Below are positions 1 to 11,226 of a stretch of 64,000 nucleotides of DNA, piece by piece. Each line of letters starts with the position of its first letter. Position 1 is the stretch's first letter. Under the pieces are notes generated by a model. The model searched no databases. It was not told where the DNA came from and saw nothing but the letters and a program-made list of their open reading frames with translations. The stretch comes from Arcuatula senhousia. Its lineage: Eukaryota; Mollusca; Bivalvia; Mytilida; Mytilidae. The DNA is taken from assembly GCA_963971305.1 (NCBI GenBank), contig OZ020307.1, positions 9,561,501 to 9,625,500 on the forward strand, in the 5' to 3' direction. Position numbers and translations under genes: made by a program.

Positions 1-82
1 TGGTGCACATTTTTCATGATCCGCTTCGTGGATTATTCAATGTGAACCATGAAAAAATAAGTTTATGGTTCAATACACCAAC
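1..82 (-). repeat. Palindromic interspersed repeat, cut by window edge
   Basis: Read on the minus strand this matches 14829-14912: TTGAACCATAAAC, then GGTGCACATT, AATAATCCGCGAAGCG and ATGTGCACC in the same order. The outer GGTGCACATT and AATGTGCACC are inverted repeats, so the core can form a hairpin. The copy runs off the window start, so its full length is unknown. A third related piece lies at 21765-21800. No coding potential is seen. Confidence 0.6.
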
Positions 83-727
83 AAATTATAACAGTTAATA
101 CTTAAATAAACAAATAATCAGTCAAAGACAGTCAAAGAATAATATGGTAAAATACTTTTGAACATAATTATTCGGGTTTTTTTCTCTCTCTCTTTCAATA
201 TTTTTTGTCTTCTAGCCTCCAACTGGTAGTAATTTTATTTGAATACTACATCTGGTTTAGTGTGATTCCTCAAAAATGAATATACGACACAAGTAAATAA
301 ACTTGTTTGATGGAATCCTTTTTGGTATTTGGTAGTTTGATTTTATCATATTACCAAAACAATTTACTGAGAAAATATAGTTTTCTCCTAAATGTTTACA
401 AGTAAATTCATTTCAATATAATTTATGGTTTTTATTCATTTTGGAGTATTGGATGAAACATTTTTGAAGCTTTTTCTTGTGAGGGGGGTCAAAACATTGA
501 ACTGTATGATGAATTGTTTGTTTAAAAATCAAAGCAAAATAATTACGTTATTTATAACGGCGATTTCGATTTGTTAATATTACTTCGGCGATGAAGTTTC
601 ATTTCTCAATAGCACTCACCTGCACGTTGGATCTTGACAGCGTATTACGCGGAGTTATGAAAGAAAATAACCAATGCATTTTGTTCAATCTTATCAATCA
701 ATCTGTGCAAACATATGAATATGTTAA
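83..727. other. AT-rich sequence, nothing recognised
   Basis: There is no open frame, RNA gene or repeat that I can support here. It contains homopolymer runs and a short CT-rich patch near 183-200. Confidence 0.5.
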
Positions 728-858
728 ACGTACCTTGAATGCAATATTTTGTAGCTTTATTTGTGTGTAAAAGTGTGGACCTTTGCGCTTCATTAAAAAT
801 GTGCTTGGGTCCACGCTTTTACACACCAATAAAACTACAAAATATTACATTCAATGTA
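728..858. repeat. Inverted repeat (short foldback or MITE)
   Basis: Two arms of about 50 bp (728-780 and 809-858) are near-perfect reverse complements around a loop of about 28 bp. The shared core includes ATATTTTGTAG and TGTGTAAAAG, with few mismatches. No clear target duplication is seen and no ORF is present. It is probably a miniature inverted-repeat element or a hairpin from local inversion. Confidence 0.7.
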
Positions 859-924
859 TATGATGACCTGAGTATAAAAAACAGGATCTTTTCAAATATT
901 GATTGAACAGTTAATATACCAAGT

Positions 925-1215
925 CAGCTAAAATGTCATTCAAAGAAATCCTCGAGTACTTTTTTAATGTTATAAAAATGTTTATAATAAGATTATTTTT
1001 CTCTAAATATATATATTCTAAATGACTTAAATGGTGTTTTGGACTGATTGATCCACACTAAATGTTAATGTTATATACACCAAAGTCAATTCTCAATTCA
1101 AGTATACAAAAATGCAAAGGGTTAAAAAAAAACAGATAAAAGCTAATGCGTCAGCAGAATGTTAAGAACTTGACTTCATTTCTTAGATTCGTCCATAGAA
1201 GCTTATATATGTCTT
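925..1215 (+). repeat. Diverged duplicate of 8925-9240
   Basis: Shared landmarks occur in the same order in both places: GAAATCCTCG, AATGCGTCAG and AGAAGCTTA, with moderate similarity between them. Each copy lies upstream of a different minisatellite (1228 and 9746). This points to an old segmental duplication or a dispersed element. No coding frame is present. Confidence 0.5.
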
Positions 1216-1227
1216 ATTCTCAAATAC

Positions 1228-3165
1228 TGTAAAATAAGAGTGGTGGAGGGAGGTCCGACAACAGGTACTGGAAAATAAGAAGGGTGGAGGGAGGTCCGAC
1301 AACAGGTACTGGAAAATAAGAGGGGTGGAGTGAGGTCCAACAACAAGTACTTGAAAATAAGAGGGGTGGAGGGAGGTCCGACAACAGGTACTGGAAAATA
1401 AGAGGGGTGGAGAGAGGTCCGACAATAGGTACTGGAAAATAAGAGGGGTGGAGGGAGGTCCGACAACAGGTACTGGAAAATAAGAGGGGTGGAGGGAGGT
1501 CCGACAACAGGTACTGTAAAATAAGAGGGGTGGAGGGAGGTCCGACAACAGGTACTGGAAAATAAGAAGGTTGGAGGGAGGTCCGACAACAGGTACTTCA
1601 AAATAAGAGGGGTGGAGGGAGGTCCGACAACAGGTACTGTCAAATAAGAGGGGTGGAGAGAGGTCCGACAACAGGTACTGGAAAACAAGAGGGGTGGAGG
1701 GAGGTCCGACAACAGGTACTGGACAATAAGAGGGGTGGAGGGAGGTCCGACAACAGGTACTGTCAAATAAGAGGGGTGGAGGGAGGCCGGACAACAGGTA
1801 CTGGAAAACAAGAGGGTTGGAGGGAGGTCCGACAACAGGTACTGGACAATAAGAGGGGTGGAGGGAGGTCGAACAACAGGTAAAGGACAATAAGAGGGGT
1901 GGAGGGAGGTCCGACAACAGGTACTGTAAAATAAGAGGGGTGGAGGGAGGTCCGACAACAGGTACTGGAAAATAAGAAGGGTGGAGGGAGGTCCGACAAC
2001 AGGTACTTCAAAATAAGAGGGGTGGAGGGAGGTCCGACAACAGGTACTGTCAAATAAGAGGGGTGGAGGGAGGTCCGACAACAGGTACTGTCAAATAAGA
2101 GGGGTGGAGGGAGGTCCGACAACAGGTACTTCAAAATAAGAGGGGTGGAGGGAGGTCCGACAACAGGTACTGGAAAATAAGAGGGGTGGAGGGAGGTCCG
2201 ACAACAGGTACTGGAAAATAAGAGGGGTGGAGGGAGGTCCGACAACAGGTACTGTCAAATAAGAGGGGTGGAGGGAGGTCCTACAACAGGTCCTGGAAAA
2301 CAAGAGGGGTGAAGGGAGGTCCGACAACAGGTACTGGACAATAAGAGGGGTGGAGGGAGGTCCGACAACAGGTACTGTCAAATAAGTGGGGTCGAGGGAG
2401 GTCAGACAACAGGTACTGGAAAACAAGAGGGGTGGAGGGAGGTCCGACAACAGGTACTGGACAATAAGAGGGGTGGAGGGAGGTCAAACAACAGGTAATG
2501 GACAATAAGAGGGGTGGAGGGAGGTCCGACAACAGGTACTGGAAAATAAGAGGGCAGGAGGGAGGTCAGACAACAGGTACTGGAAAACAAGAGTGGTGGA
2601 GGGAGGTCCGACAACAGGTACTGTCAAATAAGAGGGGTGGAGGGAGGTCCGACAACAGGTACTGGAACCCAAGAGGGGTGGAGGGAGGTCAGACAACAGG
2701 TACTGGAAAACAAGAGGAGTGGAGGGAGGTCCGACAACAGGTACTGTCAAATAAGAGGGGTGGAGGGAGGTCCGACAACAGGTACTGGAAAACAAGAGGG
2801 GTGGAGGGAGGTCCGACAACTGGTTGTCAAATAAGAGGGTGGAGGGAGGTCGAACAACAGGTACTGGACAATAAGAGGGTTGGAGGGAGGTCCGACAACA
2901 GGTACTGGACAATAAGAGGGGTGGAGGGAGGTCCGACAACAGGTACTGTCAAATAAGAGGGGTGGAGGAAGGTCCGACAACAGGTACTGTCAAATAAGAG
3001 GGGTTGGGGGAGGTCCGACAACAGGTACTGGACAATAAGAGGGGTGGAGGGAGGTCCGACAACAGGTACTGGACAATAAGAGGGGTGGAGGGAGGTCCGG
3101 CAACAGGTACTGGACAATAAGAGGGGTGGAGGGAGGTCCGACAACAGGTAATGGACAATAAGCAG
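1228..3165. repeat. 41-bp minisatellite, about 47 units
   Basis: Head-to-tail units contain GGTGGAGGGAGGTCCGACAA followed by CAGGTACTG and a variable GGAAAA, GGACAA, TCAAAA or GTCAAA segment. The purine-rich strand is plus. Because 41 is not a multiple of three and the minus-strand unit has no stop in any frame, the array produces long overlapping minus-strand open frames with a 41-residue period. These are by-products of the repeat: no splice site, start context or conserved domain accompanies them. Unit variants are interspersed, as expected from unequal exchange or gene conversion. Confidence 0.95.
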
Positions 3166-4290
3166 GTTGATTCAAGTTGGACAAAAGCCACTGAAAAATG
3201 AAAAGTTTATGGAGGTCGGACGGACGACTGCAACTGGAAAATGAGAAGGTTGGTGGAGGTCGGACAAAAGCTCTAAAAATGAAAAAGTTATGGATGTCGG
3301 ACAGCTGCCTATGGAAAATGACAGAGTGAAAAGAGATTGGACAATAGCTAAGGAAAAATAGAGAGTTTGAGGCATGTACGATATAGCCGCTGAAAATCAG
3401 AAGGTTGGCAAGGTTGATGGAGGTCTGACAAATGCCACTGGAAATGAGTGGAATAGACGGGCAATTTGAAGAAGCAAAGATGCACCTGAGCGTCATAAGT
3501 CCGAAAGGCAACGACAAAACCGGCAAACACTAACAAGAACAGCACTAAGAAACACAAAAACAACCAAACGGAAATCAACAACGCGCTCACCACAGCACAC
3601 CCGTTGTGCTGCCAATTTCCAATACAGTGTGTAAAATCCGGTAAAGGAAGACAAACAAAACCCAACTACAAACCGACATCTGCACCCACCCGGAACGAAG
3701 ATCAGAAACTATGCTCTGAAAAGTGAGAGTGGTGGGGGCGATTCGGACAATAGCTTCTGGAAAATTAGAGGTTTGGACGGTCTTATGTCCGACAATAGTC
3801 ACTTGAAAATGAGAAGGGTTGATGAATGTCGGACATAAGCTAATTAAGAATGAGATGGATGGATGGATGGGTGTAGGTTGATGGAATTCGGAAAAAGCGA
3901 CACAAAAATGAAAAGATTCATGGAGATCAGACAAATGCAACTAAAATATTATATTTATAATTGTAGGAAGGACAACGGTCATTGGAAATAATAAGGGTGT
4001 ATGATGGTCATGGCCACTTGAAAAAGAAAGAGGTAGATGGAGATCAGACATAGTCCACGTGAAATGAGAGTGGTGGATGGAGGTCGAACAACAGCTACAG
4101 TAAATTAAAGGGATGGATGGAAGTCATAAAACAGACATTGGAAAATGAGAGGGGTTGGTGACGGTCGGACAGCAATCAATAGAGGAAAATTAGAGATGTG
4201 AAGGAAATTCGTACAGAAGACAGTCGGAAATGAGGAGGTTGGAAGGAGGTTTACTAAGGCAACTGAAAATGGGAGGGTGAATAGAAGCCG
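3166..4290. repeat. Decayed flank of the 41-bp minisatellite
   Basis: Recurring but diverged motifs such as GGAGGTCGGACAA and TGGAAAATGAGA continue the array theme at irregular spacing of about 45-60 bp. This looks like an older, degenerating edge of the array, split by an inserted retroelement tail at 3471-3690. A GATG microsatellite lies near 3852-3870. Confidence 0.7.
3471..3690 (-). mobile_element. RT-family A 3' tail, 5'-truncated
   Basis: On the minus strand this matches the 3' tail found after the RT pseudogenes at 5219 and 23290. It includes the segment reading TTTTACACACTG, a GTTGTTGATTTCCG stretch and the terminal CTTTCGGACTTATGAC part. It lacks all RT coding sequence, as expected for a 5'-truncated retrocopy. 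It is inserted in the decayed minisatellite flank. Confidence 0.65.
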
Positions 4291-4940
4291 AAAAATGTTG
4301 GCATCTGCAACAAGGCTCCAACGGACTTTCTCCTCTGAAGATCTTGAGTGTGCTTTGTTTTGTTTTTTTTTAATTCTTTTGTGGTCGAAACATGTGCTCA
4401 GACTTTTCCGTGTACCTTTCCCTTATTGACCATGTAAAAAAGTTTGGCAAGATTTCCGTGCATCAGCAAACTCAATATTTATATGTCAAATCGTGTATTG
4501 TTGCCTTTTCGGATTTCCGACATTCGGGTCTCCTTTATACAAAATTTCTTTTATTTAAATCTGATTTACAGGACCTTTTACAGCCTCCTGTTAATCTGAG
4601 CCGGACAGAACCGTCTGTTATTATATATCATTAATTATGGAACGAATATAAACCACTGTAATCATCATTGACTGCTATGTTTATATATCTTACGATTTTT
4701 TTCTGAAAACAAACGTCAACGCAAAAAAAAAGATCCGATAATTATGTCAATATGTGGATCGTGTTTTTCTGGCACATATTCCATATTCTTTCTTTTTTAG
4801 AATTTAAAGTACAAAAAAACAATAAAGGTATGATATTCAAACAATGCTTATAGTGCTCTTCTCTCAGGTTCTCTCTTGGTGTATTGAACTTTTATCGATT
4901 CGATTTTTAAAGTGTGCTTTGTACAAGATTAACAATACGG
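4291..4940. other. AT-rich spacer with a dispersed 3'-tail motif
   Basis: No gene is recognised. Positions 4752-4805 carry a motif (ATCGTG, then CTGGCACATATTCCATATTC) also found at 35391-35445 and 38222-38275. It is probably a fragment of a dispersed retroelement tail. The 80-residue open frame at 4392-4634 has no recognisable domain. Confidence 0.4.
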
Positions 4941-5215
4941 AGAAGGTTGGACCCAAAAGACTAGTTTAACACTCCTGCCACATTTTATATGTGCCTGTCC
5001 CAAGCCAGGAATCCTTGTCAAAGCTTTTGTTTGTCCCTGTCAACTATCCGTTTCTTGTTCTATGTCCAGAAATGGGTCTTTCGTTGATAATCTAGTGATT
5101 TGTTTGAATCTTATGTATTGTATTTTTAGTCTTGGTCCAATGCAAGACAGCGGGCAGTGACCTCTGGTCATGTTGAATACTGCTGTCTGTTTTCCATTTT
5201 GATTTTTTTAATTGC
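4941..5215 (+). repeat. Dispersed repeat with CCTGTCCCAAGCCAGG motif
   Basis: It contains TTTATATGTGCCTGTCCCAA and related sequence resembling the modules at 38300-38400, 51595-51700, 51892-52000 and 60111-60269, which carry CTRTACCAAGTCAGGACC. All copies are on the plus strand. It immediately precedes the RT pseudogene and may be upstream material of that element or a separate insertion. Confidence 0.4.
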
Positions 5216-5218
5216 CGT

Positions 5219-6240
5219 TTGTTTAATGTTGGTTTTGTCGCGTACACTTATTCCACATCTCTTTATCGTCTATCGATCCTGAGGAATTCGAGGGAGCTGA
5301 TGGAGATTCTTAACTCTAAGTCGGTTTCATCTTGTGACAGCATCAAAATATTCGATTTCTCCACACTTTGCACTTCTGTTCCACATGAACGGCTAAGATC
5401 GCGATTGGCACAGCTGATTGGACGCGGCTTTTTCGGGAGGAATGGAAGGCGCGGGTGCAAGTTTCTTGTGGTCGATTGTGCCGGGACTTGCTTTGTCATC
5501 GGTGGGTCTGGGAGGAGGAGCAGGTTTGCAGGGGCCCGAGTGGACGACGTGCTCGGCTTTCTTGTTGGCAACGTGTTTGTTCAGTTTGGTGGACGTGTTT
5601 TTCGGCAGACGGTGGGGATTCCGGTGGGCACTAGTTGTGCACCTTTGCTTGCTGATTTGTTTCTTTATTCATATGAGGCAGACTTCTTACAATCTCTTCT
5701 AGACAAAAAAGACCATAGACTGGCGCTCTCTTTCGGCCTAGCGTTCCGTTGTGTTGGTGATGTCCTATCACTGGGCGGTTCTCGGTTTGGTGGCTTTCTC
5801 TGTCTCGTGTGTCCGGGGGCTTGGGATGGGGGACACAACGGATTGTAGGAGGTCTGCTTCATATTTAGATCTACATCTAGAAATTGACTCACAGGGGGGA
5901 CTTTCAGCAGGGCTCTATGACAAACGTGATGACTTCGGCTTTCCAATCGTCGACTTTTACTTCTTGTGTGGCGACGTTCCGTCCGCTCCGACTTATGGAG
6001 TTTACGTATCTCAATTGATTCGTTGCTCCAGGGCGTGCGGGACTTGCATCGGCTTCCTTGGCAGAGCGACACGTCTGACGCAAAGATTGCTCACACGGGG
6101 TTGTACGTGTTGCTCCTCGGTTGCTGTCTTCGCTCGGGAAATTTTACGGAAGACATCATGCATATAGACAAATATGGGATTTCGATCTCTCAGATGAAAG
6201 CAGATGTTGGTTGTCGTGGGGTGTTGTTTTGTCTTCCTTT
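5219..6240 (+). pseudogene. Penelope-type reverse transcriptase pseudogene, A-to-G hypermutated
   Basis: The product resembles the RT of Penelope-like or related retroelements. Translation shows FGGRVFRQTVGIPVGTSCAP, then LADLFLYSYE, a catalytic-box remnant FRCVGDVLS (5741-5770), then after a frame change SASYLDLHLEID, LYDKRDDFGFPIVDF and YGVYVSQLIR. The reading needs at least two frame shifts (near 5830 and after 6050), so it is broken. The expected YIDD box reads CVGD at 5750-5761, so one catalytic aspartate is lost. Relative to the sister copies at 23290 and 50826, differences are strongly biased to A-to-G on the plus strand and occur in patches (about 5400-5640, 5740-5850, 5930-6130) separated by unaffected stretches. 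This makes the copy locally GC-rich. Assignment to the Penelope class rests on remembered motif order and is less certain than the RT call itself. Confidence 0.8.
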
Positions 6241-6508
6241 ACCGGATTTGACACGCTGAATTGACTATTGGCAACGCGACGAGTGTGCTGTGGCAAGCGG
6301 GGGCTGCTTGCTAATCCGGGTTACCTGGATTCACTCTTGTTTCGACTGGAGTTCGCGTTGTTGATTGATGTTCGGTTATTTTGTGTTTCCGTGTTTTGCA
6401 TGTTGTCTGTTTTTGTCCCGTTCCTGTTGGTGTTTGCTGGTTTTGTCTCTGCCCTTTCGGACTTTTGATATTCGGATACCCCATTTGTACCTCTGTTTCT
6501 TTCAATAA
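6241..6508 (+). mobile_element. RT-family A 3' tail following the pseudogene
   Basis: This non-coding tail contains GGATTTGACACGCTGAATTG, TTCGCGTTGTTGATTGATG and the terminal CCCTTTCGGACTTTTGA with GTACCTCTG. Matching tails occur at 3471, 21125, 23826, 34719, 48854, 58833, 59497 and 59834. Its position directly after the RT frame here and at 23826 identifies it as the 3' end of this family. Confidence 0.8.
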
Positions 6509-8454
6509 TTATTAATTTCCTCGGTATAACAAGGTCAATTAATTGTCATTTCACCAAAATACAATATATTTACAGTTCTTCAATGTTCCTTTGATTCACT
6601 TTAAACAAATCTTATTTACTTTTATAATCATTACAGCTTTATACATGCAGTGTTATGTTAGAGTCTGACGTTGGTCGTGGGGAAAAAAAGCACAACATAC
6701 TAAAATATACAGTATGTTTCATATCACATTTAACATTATTGAAACTGACTATTTCTGAGGTACAAACTAAATAGGAACAAAGAAGACGGTTGTAACAATG
6801 GCGTTTGTTATAGGTTGAGCAAAAAACTAACTATCTGAGGGTACGGAGAGATTGACCATGGACGATGATCAGCAGTTACATCTTGAGCATGTTGAGTGCA
6901 TGATTAATCAATGCAAACACTATGAAACTCCTCTAAGGAAATGAATAAAGATATTGCTCAATGAAGATATATTCACAGGCCCTAGTCAAACATGCATTTT
7001 ATTTTCAGTGCATTAATTGGGGAGTGGTACTTTTTCCTTTTTTGTGGTTTTCTAGGATTTATTTTGATTCGACATGCACCAAATTCATATAACCTTAAAA
7101 ATTGTGATTTTTTTTTTTACGGTATTTAACCAATAACAAATCGGTTTACTAGTTTCTGAGGCCATTTTTTCCCAAATATGTTATTATGCTTAAATAATAT
7201 TGAAAAGATTTTCGGATCGGTTTATGTCGGCTTTAATTAATATTGGTGCGTTTAAAAAAGTAGTGTTTCGAAAACAATTGAAATTATTCTTAATGTGTAA
7301 GATCGTACGTAATTCTATTAAAAGTCTCTCATCTTATTCAAATTTTCATTATCTTACCATAAAAATACACTGATTGTTTATTCATCGACCTCAATTTGCG
7401 ACATTTATTGATTCTAGAGACAATAATATGAAAGATTGCAGAATAAAAAAAAAATTGTGTGATTTTGTTTGTTTTTTTGTTTTTTTTTTGTTTTTTTTTG
7501 GGGGGGGGGGGACAAAGTAAACAATGCATGTGTTATTACACAATATTTAAAAAAAAACTTCAGGTTATAAGGTGCCTCTGATGCGCGTTTTCATCTAAAA
7601 TGATTCATGAGCGACCCCAAAGCGCCTTAGCAACAAAAATATGAATAGCACATAATGTCGAAGCTATGCGTTGAAATGTAGAAATGTTTGTTCATTTTTC
7701 ATATCAAGTTTTCGATACGACTTTTTCCAGTTTGTTACTGTTGTGTGTTTTCCGGCACGTTCCATGCATTCTTGATATAAAAGAAACCATGAATAATTAT
7801 ATGTTTCCCTAAACAAACACTTTGCATGAGACAACGGAGTATGAACTGACATTCCAAATAATCAGGTTCCCAATCATTGACACCAAGTATACCAGCAGAG
7901 ACGTGACGAAAGGCATTATACAGTCTTGTCATTATCAATCTTTTTAAGGACCAATTTTTGTTTCTATCTTCAATGTTCATGAAACCCATAATTTAATGAT
8001 TTTTTCTTGTAAATGTTTTATCTATGATTGGCGTGTTCATTTACCATAGTTTTACCACAAAAGGACCGTCATTAGCTTAGGCCGAAAGGACTCTTCACTT
8101 AAAGGTTACTGAACCTTTTGAATGGTGCTCTAAATAATTAACTCAAAGTTTCTGTGAGGATGGTATCAATACAGTGCTTCATAAATATATTATCGATCAA
8201 ATGAAAAGTTTAAGGCAACATTTTCTTTTGCATATTTAGAAGATTATCTAAAGTGGGTAGTAGTTTTTCCCTTTCGATACATTCGGTTTCCTGGACTAAT
8301 TTTATAATACAAGTACTTTGACATTATCGCTGCTAATGGAGTAACGTTACTCCTCAAAATACGCATTAACGACGCATGTAAATAATAACACCCTTTTGGT
8401 TATCTTCACAAAAATAGTTTTCATAGTTCGATGTTATAAGACTTCCCTAACTTT
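6509..8454. other. AT-rich sequence without recognised genes
   Basis: No supported coding region. The notable feature is a T-run passing directly into a 12-base G-run (7491-7511), a junction type also found at 17895, 24237 and 9651. The minus-strand open frames at 7664-7989 show no domain or splice context that I recognise. Confidence 0.5.
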
Positions 8455-8570
8455 ATGTGATTAGGTGTGTCAGTAAACTGCCCAAGGTCGTTGGTTTCCT
8501 CCGGGTAATCCGGTTTCCTCCATCATTGAAACTGCCCAGGTGCGTCGAAAAGAGCGTTACACCCTAACAG
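8455..8570 (+). mobile_element. SINE-like fragment, diverged
   Basis: The segment with GGTTTCCTCCGGGTAATCCG and GGTTTCCTCCATCAT resembles the conserved central part of SINEs common in molluscs, where GGTTTTCC, CCGGGTGCTC and CGGTTTCCTCCCACC occur in this order. No tRNA-like head is visible. The call rests on remembered similarity and is tentative. Confidence 0.35.
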
Positions 8571-8924
8571 ACACACACACTCAATTTTATAATAGTGAAA
8601 CCAAGAAAATTAAATGACAAAATATAGTTTTGCACTACATATTTTCAAGGAACTACATGGAGATTCATTTCACTGTGATTTATCGATTTGGGAGTTTTAT
8701 TTAGTCACATATCAATAAACGGGGGCAAGTGAAAGGTCTGATTTTAATCAGACTGGAGTTCTATTTGGAATATTTCTATACCGTTTTTGAAAATTTGTAA
8801 GCTTTTTATTTTCTATTTTTGGGATAGACATTAATGATTGTATCATAACTTGTCTTTTCTAAACCAAAAAAAAAAGGATCACTCTGATAATAATTAATAA
8901 TCAATAATTAATGGACGACAATAT

Positions 8925-9240
8925 GAATACTGGAGTTCAGAGAAATCCTCGGGTATCTCTTTAACGTAACTGTGTGTTTAAAAGCAGATTATTTTATTTA
9001 AATATATTGTTCGTGTGCATGTTATTATGTTATAACTGATACTAAATAGCTTATACTGGGATTTGGGACCGATGAATTATCACTGGATTTAATGTTATAT
9101 GAACGAAATATACAAAAATATAATGTGTGAAACATAAAAAAGATAAAAAAAAAATGCGTCAGTGCGCAGTTTTTAGATATTTTAAAACGTCATAAGATTC
9201 ACGCACAGAAGCTTACATGTATATATAATTTGTTTTCATA
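8925..9240 (+). repeat. Diverged duplicate of 925-1215
   Basis: It shares GAAATCCTCG, AATGCGTCAG and AGAAGCTTACAT landmarks with the segment upstream of the first minisatellite. It lies about 500 bp upstream of the 42-bp minisatellite. Confidence 0.5.
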
Positions 9241-9614
9241 AAATTATAAATTATGAGATGTGGAAAAGTGTACGAGACACAGCTCTCATAACAAGCGGTA
9301 ATTAAGAAGAAGAAGAAAAGGAAAACCGCCAGCAGCCTTCAACGAGGCCAGTAGGCGCTGCTCGACGTTCTAAAAACAGTCGTTTTGCATAAGCCACTCT
9401 TAACATGAAACAATGTATTAACATATAACAAGAAACTGCATTTTGTAACTTAAAATGAAACATAAAATATAGTAAATTAAGTCAGTAAATTGTTTTGGGC
9501 CTCTGGGTTGTTAGGCAGACATATTAATTTTGCTTAGGCAAAAATGGCAATAAAAGTGTTAGGGTAGGCATGAAAACATAGGGCAGGTAGAGAAACAGGA
9601 AACATTCATGTGCT

Positions 9615-9654
<40 letters not shown>

Positions 9655-9745
9655 TTTTTTTGGGGGGGAAGGGGGATTTGTTTTTGTTTTGTTGTTTGTT
9701 TTTAAGGGGGGGCTGAGAATGCATTACACCAAGAGAATGTAAAGC
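9241..9745. other. Spacer with long T-run and G-rich junction
   Basis: A run of about 34 T (9616-9649) is followed by a second T-run and a G-rich stretch (9661-9675). The minus-strand poly-lysine open frame here is produced by this homopolymer and is not a gene. Confidence 0.6.
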
Positions 9746-11226
9746 ATGGCAGAGACGCAAGGTATATACTATAGGGACCTGTCAAATATGGCGGAGACAC
9801 GAGATATATACTATAGGGCCCTTTCAAATATGGCAGAGACACAAGGTATAAACTACAGGGCCCTGTCAAATATGACGGAGACCGAGATATATACTATAGG
9901 GCTCTGTCAAATATGGCGGAGACACAAGGTATACACTATAGGGCCCTGTCAAATATGACGGAGACACGAGATATATACTATAGGGCCCTTTCAAATATGG
10001 CAGAGACACAAGGTATAAACTATAGGGCCCTGTCAAATATGACGGAGACCGAGATATATACTATAGGGCCCTTTCAAATATGGCAGAGACACAAGGTATA
10101 AACTATAGGGCCCTGTCAAATATGACGGAGACCGAGATATATACTATAGGGCTCTGTCAAATATGGCGGAGACACAAGGTATACACTATAGGGCCCTGTC
10201 AAATATGACGGAGACACGAGATATATACTATAGGGCCCTTTCAAATATGGCAGAGACACAAGGTATAAACTATAGGGCCCTGTCAAATATGACGGAGACC
10301 GAGATATATACTATAGGGCCCTTTCAAATATGGCGGAGACACAAGGTATAAACTATAGGGCTCTGTCAAATATGACGGAGACACGAGATATATACTATAG
10401 GGCCCTTTCAAATATGGCGGAGACACAAGGTATATACTATAGGGACCTGTCAAATATGACGGAGACACGAGATATATACTATAGGGCCCTTTCAAATATG
10501 GCAGAGACACAAGGTATAAACTATAGGGCCCTGTCAAATATGACGGAGACCGAGATATATACTATAGGGCTCTGTCAAATATGGCGGAGACACAAGGTAT
10601 ACACTATAGGGCCCTGTCAAATATGACGGAGACACGAGATATATACTATAGGGCCCTTTCAAATATGGCAGAGACACAAGGTATAAACTATAGGGCCCTG
10701 TCAAATATGACGGAGACCGAGATATATACTATAGGGCCCTTTCAAATATGGCAGAGACACAAGGTATAAACTATAGGGCCCTGTCAAATATGACGGAGAC
10801 CGAGATATATACTATAGGGCTCTGTCAAATATGGCGGAGACACAAGGAATACACTATAGGGCCCTGTCAAATATGACGGAGACACGAGATATATACTATA
10901 GGGCCCTTTCAAATATGGCAGAGACACAAGGTATAAACTATAGGGCCCTGTCAAATATGACGGAGACCGAGATATATACTATAGGGCCCTTTCAAATATG
11001 GCGGAGACACAAGGTATAAACTATAGGGCTCTGTCAAATATGACGGAGACCGAGATATATACTATAGGGCTCTGTCAAATATGGCAGAGACACAAGGTAT
11101 ATACTATAGGGACCTGTCAAATATGACGGAGACCGAGATATATACTATAGGGCCCTTTCAAATATGGCGGAGACACAAGGTATAAACTATAGGGCCCTGT
11201 CAAATATGGCGAAGACACAAGGTATG
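9746..11226. repeat. 42/41-bp minisatellite with higher-order repeats
   Basis: About 35 units carry CTATAGGGCCCTGTCAAATA followed by TGGCGGAGACACAAGG (42 bp) or TGACGGAGACCGAG (41 bp). Unit types recur in a fixed order. A 250-bp block repeats at 9913/10163 and at 10581/10831, and a 668-bp block at 9746-10413 is repeated at 10414-11081 with a third partial copy from 11082. The short open frames reading MAETQG and RALSNMTET with a 14-residue period are repeat by-products. Confidence 0.95.

Noticed and set aside
9746..11226. ACTATAGGG in every unit resembles the core of a T7-type phage promoter
   Set aside because: Only the last bases match. The upstream part of the promoter is absent, and the motif is simply part of a eukaryotic minisatellite unit.
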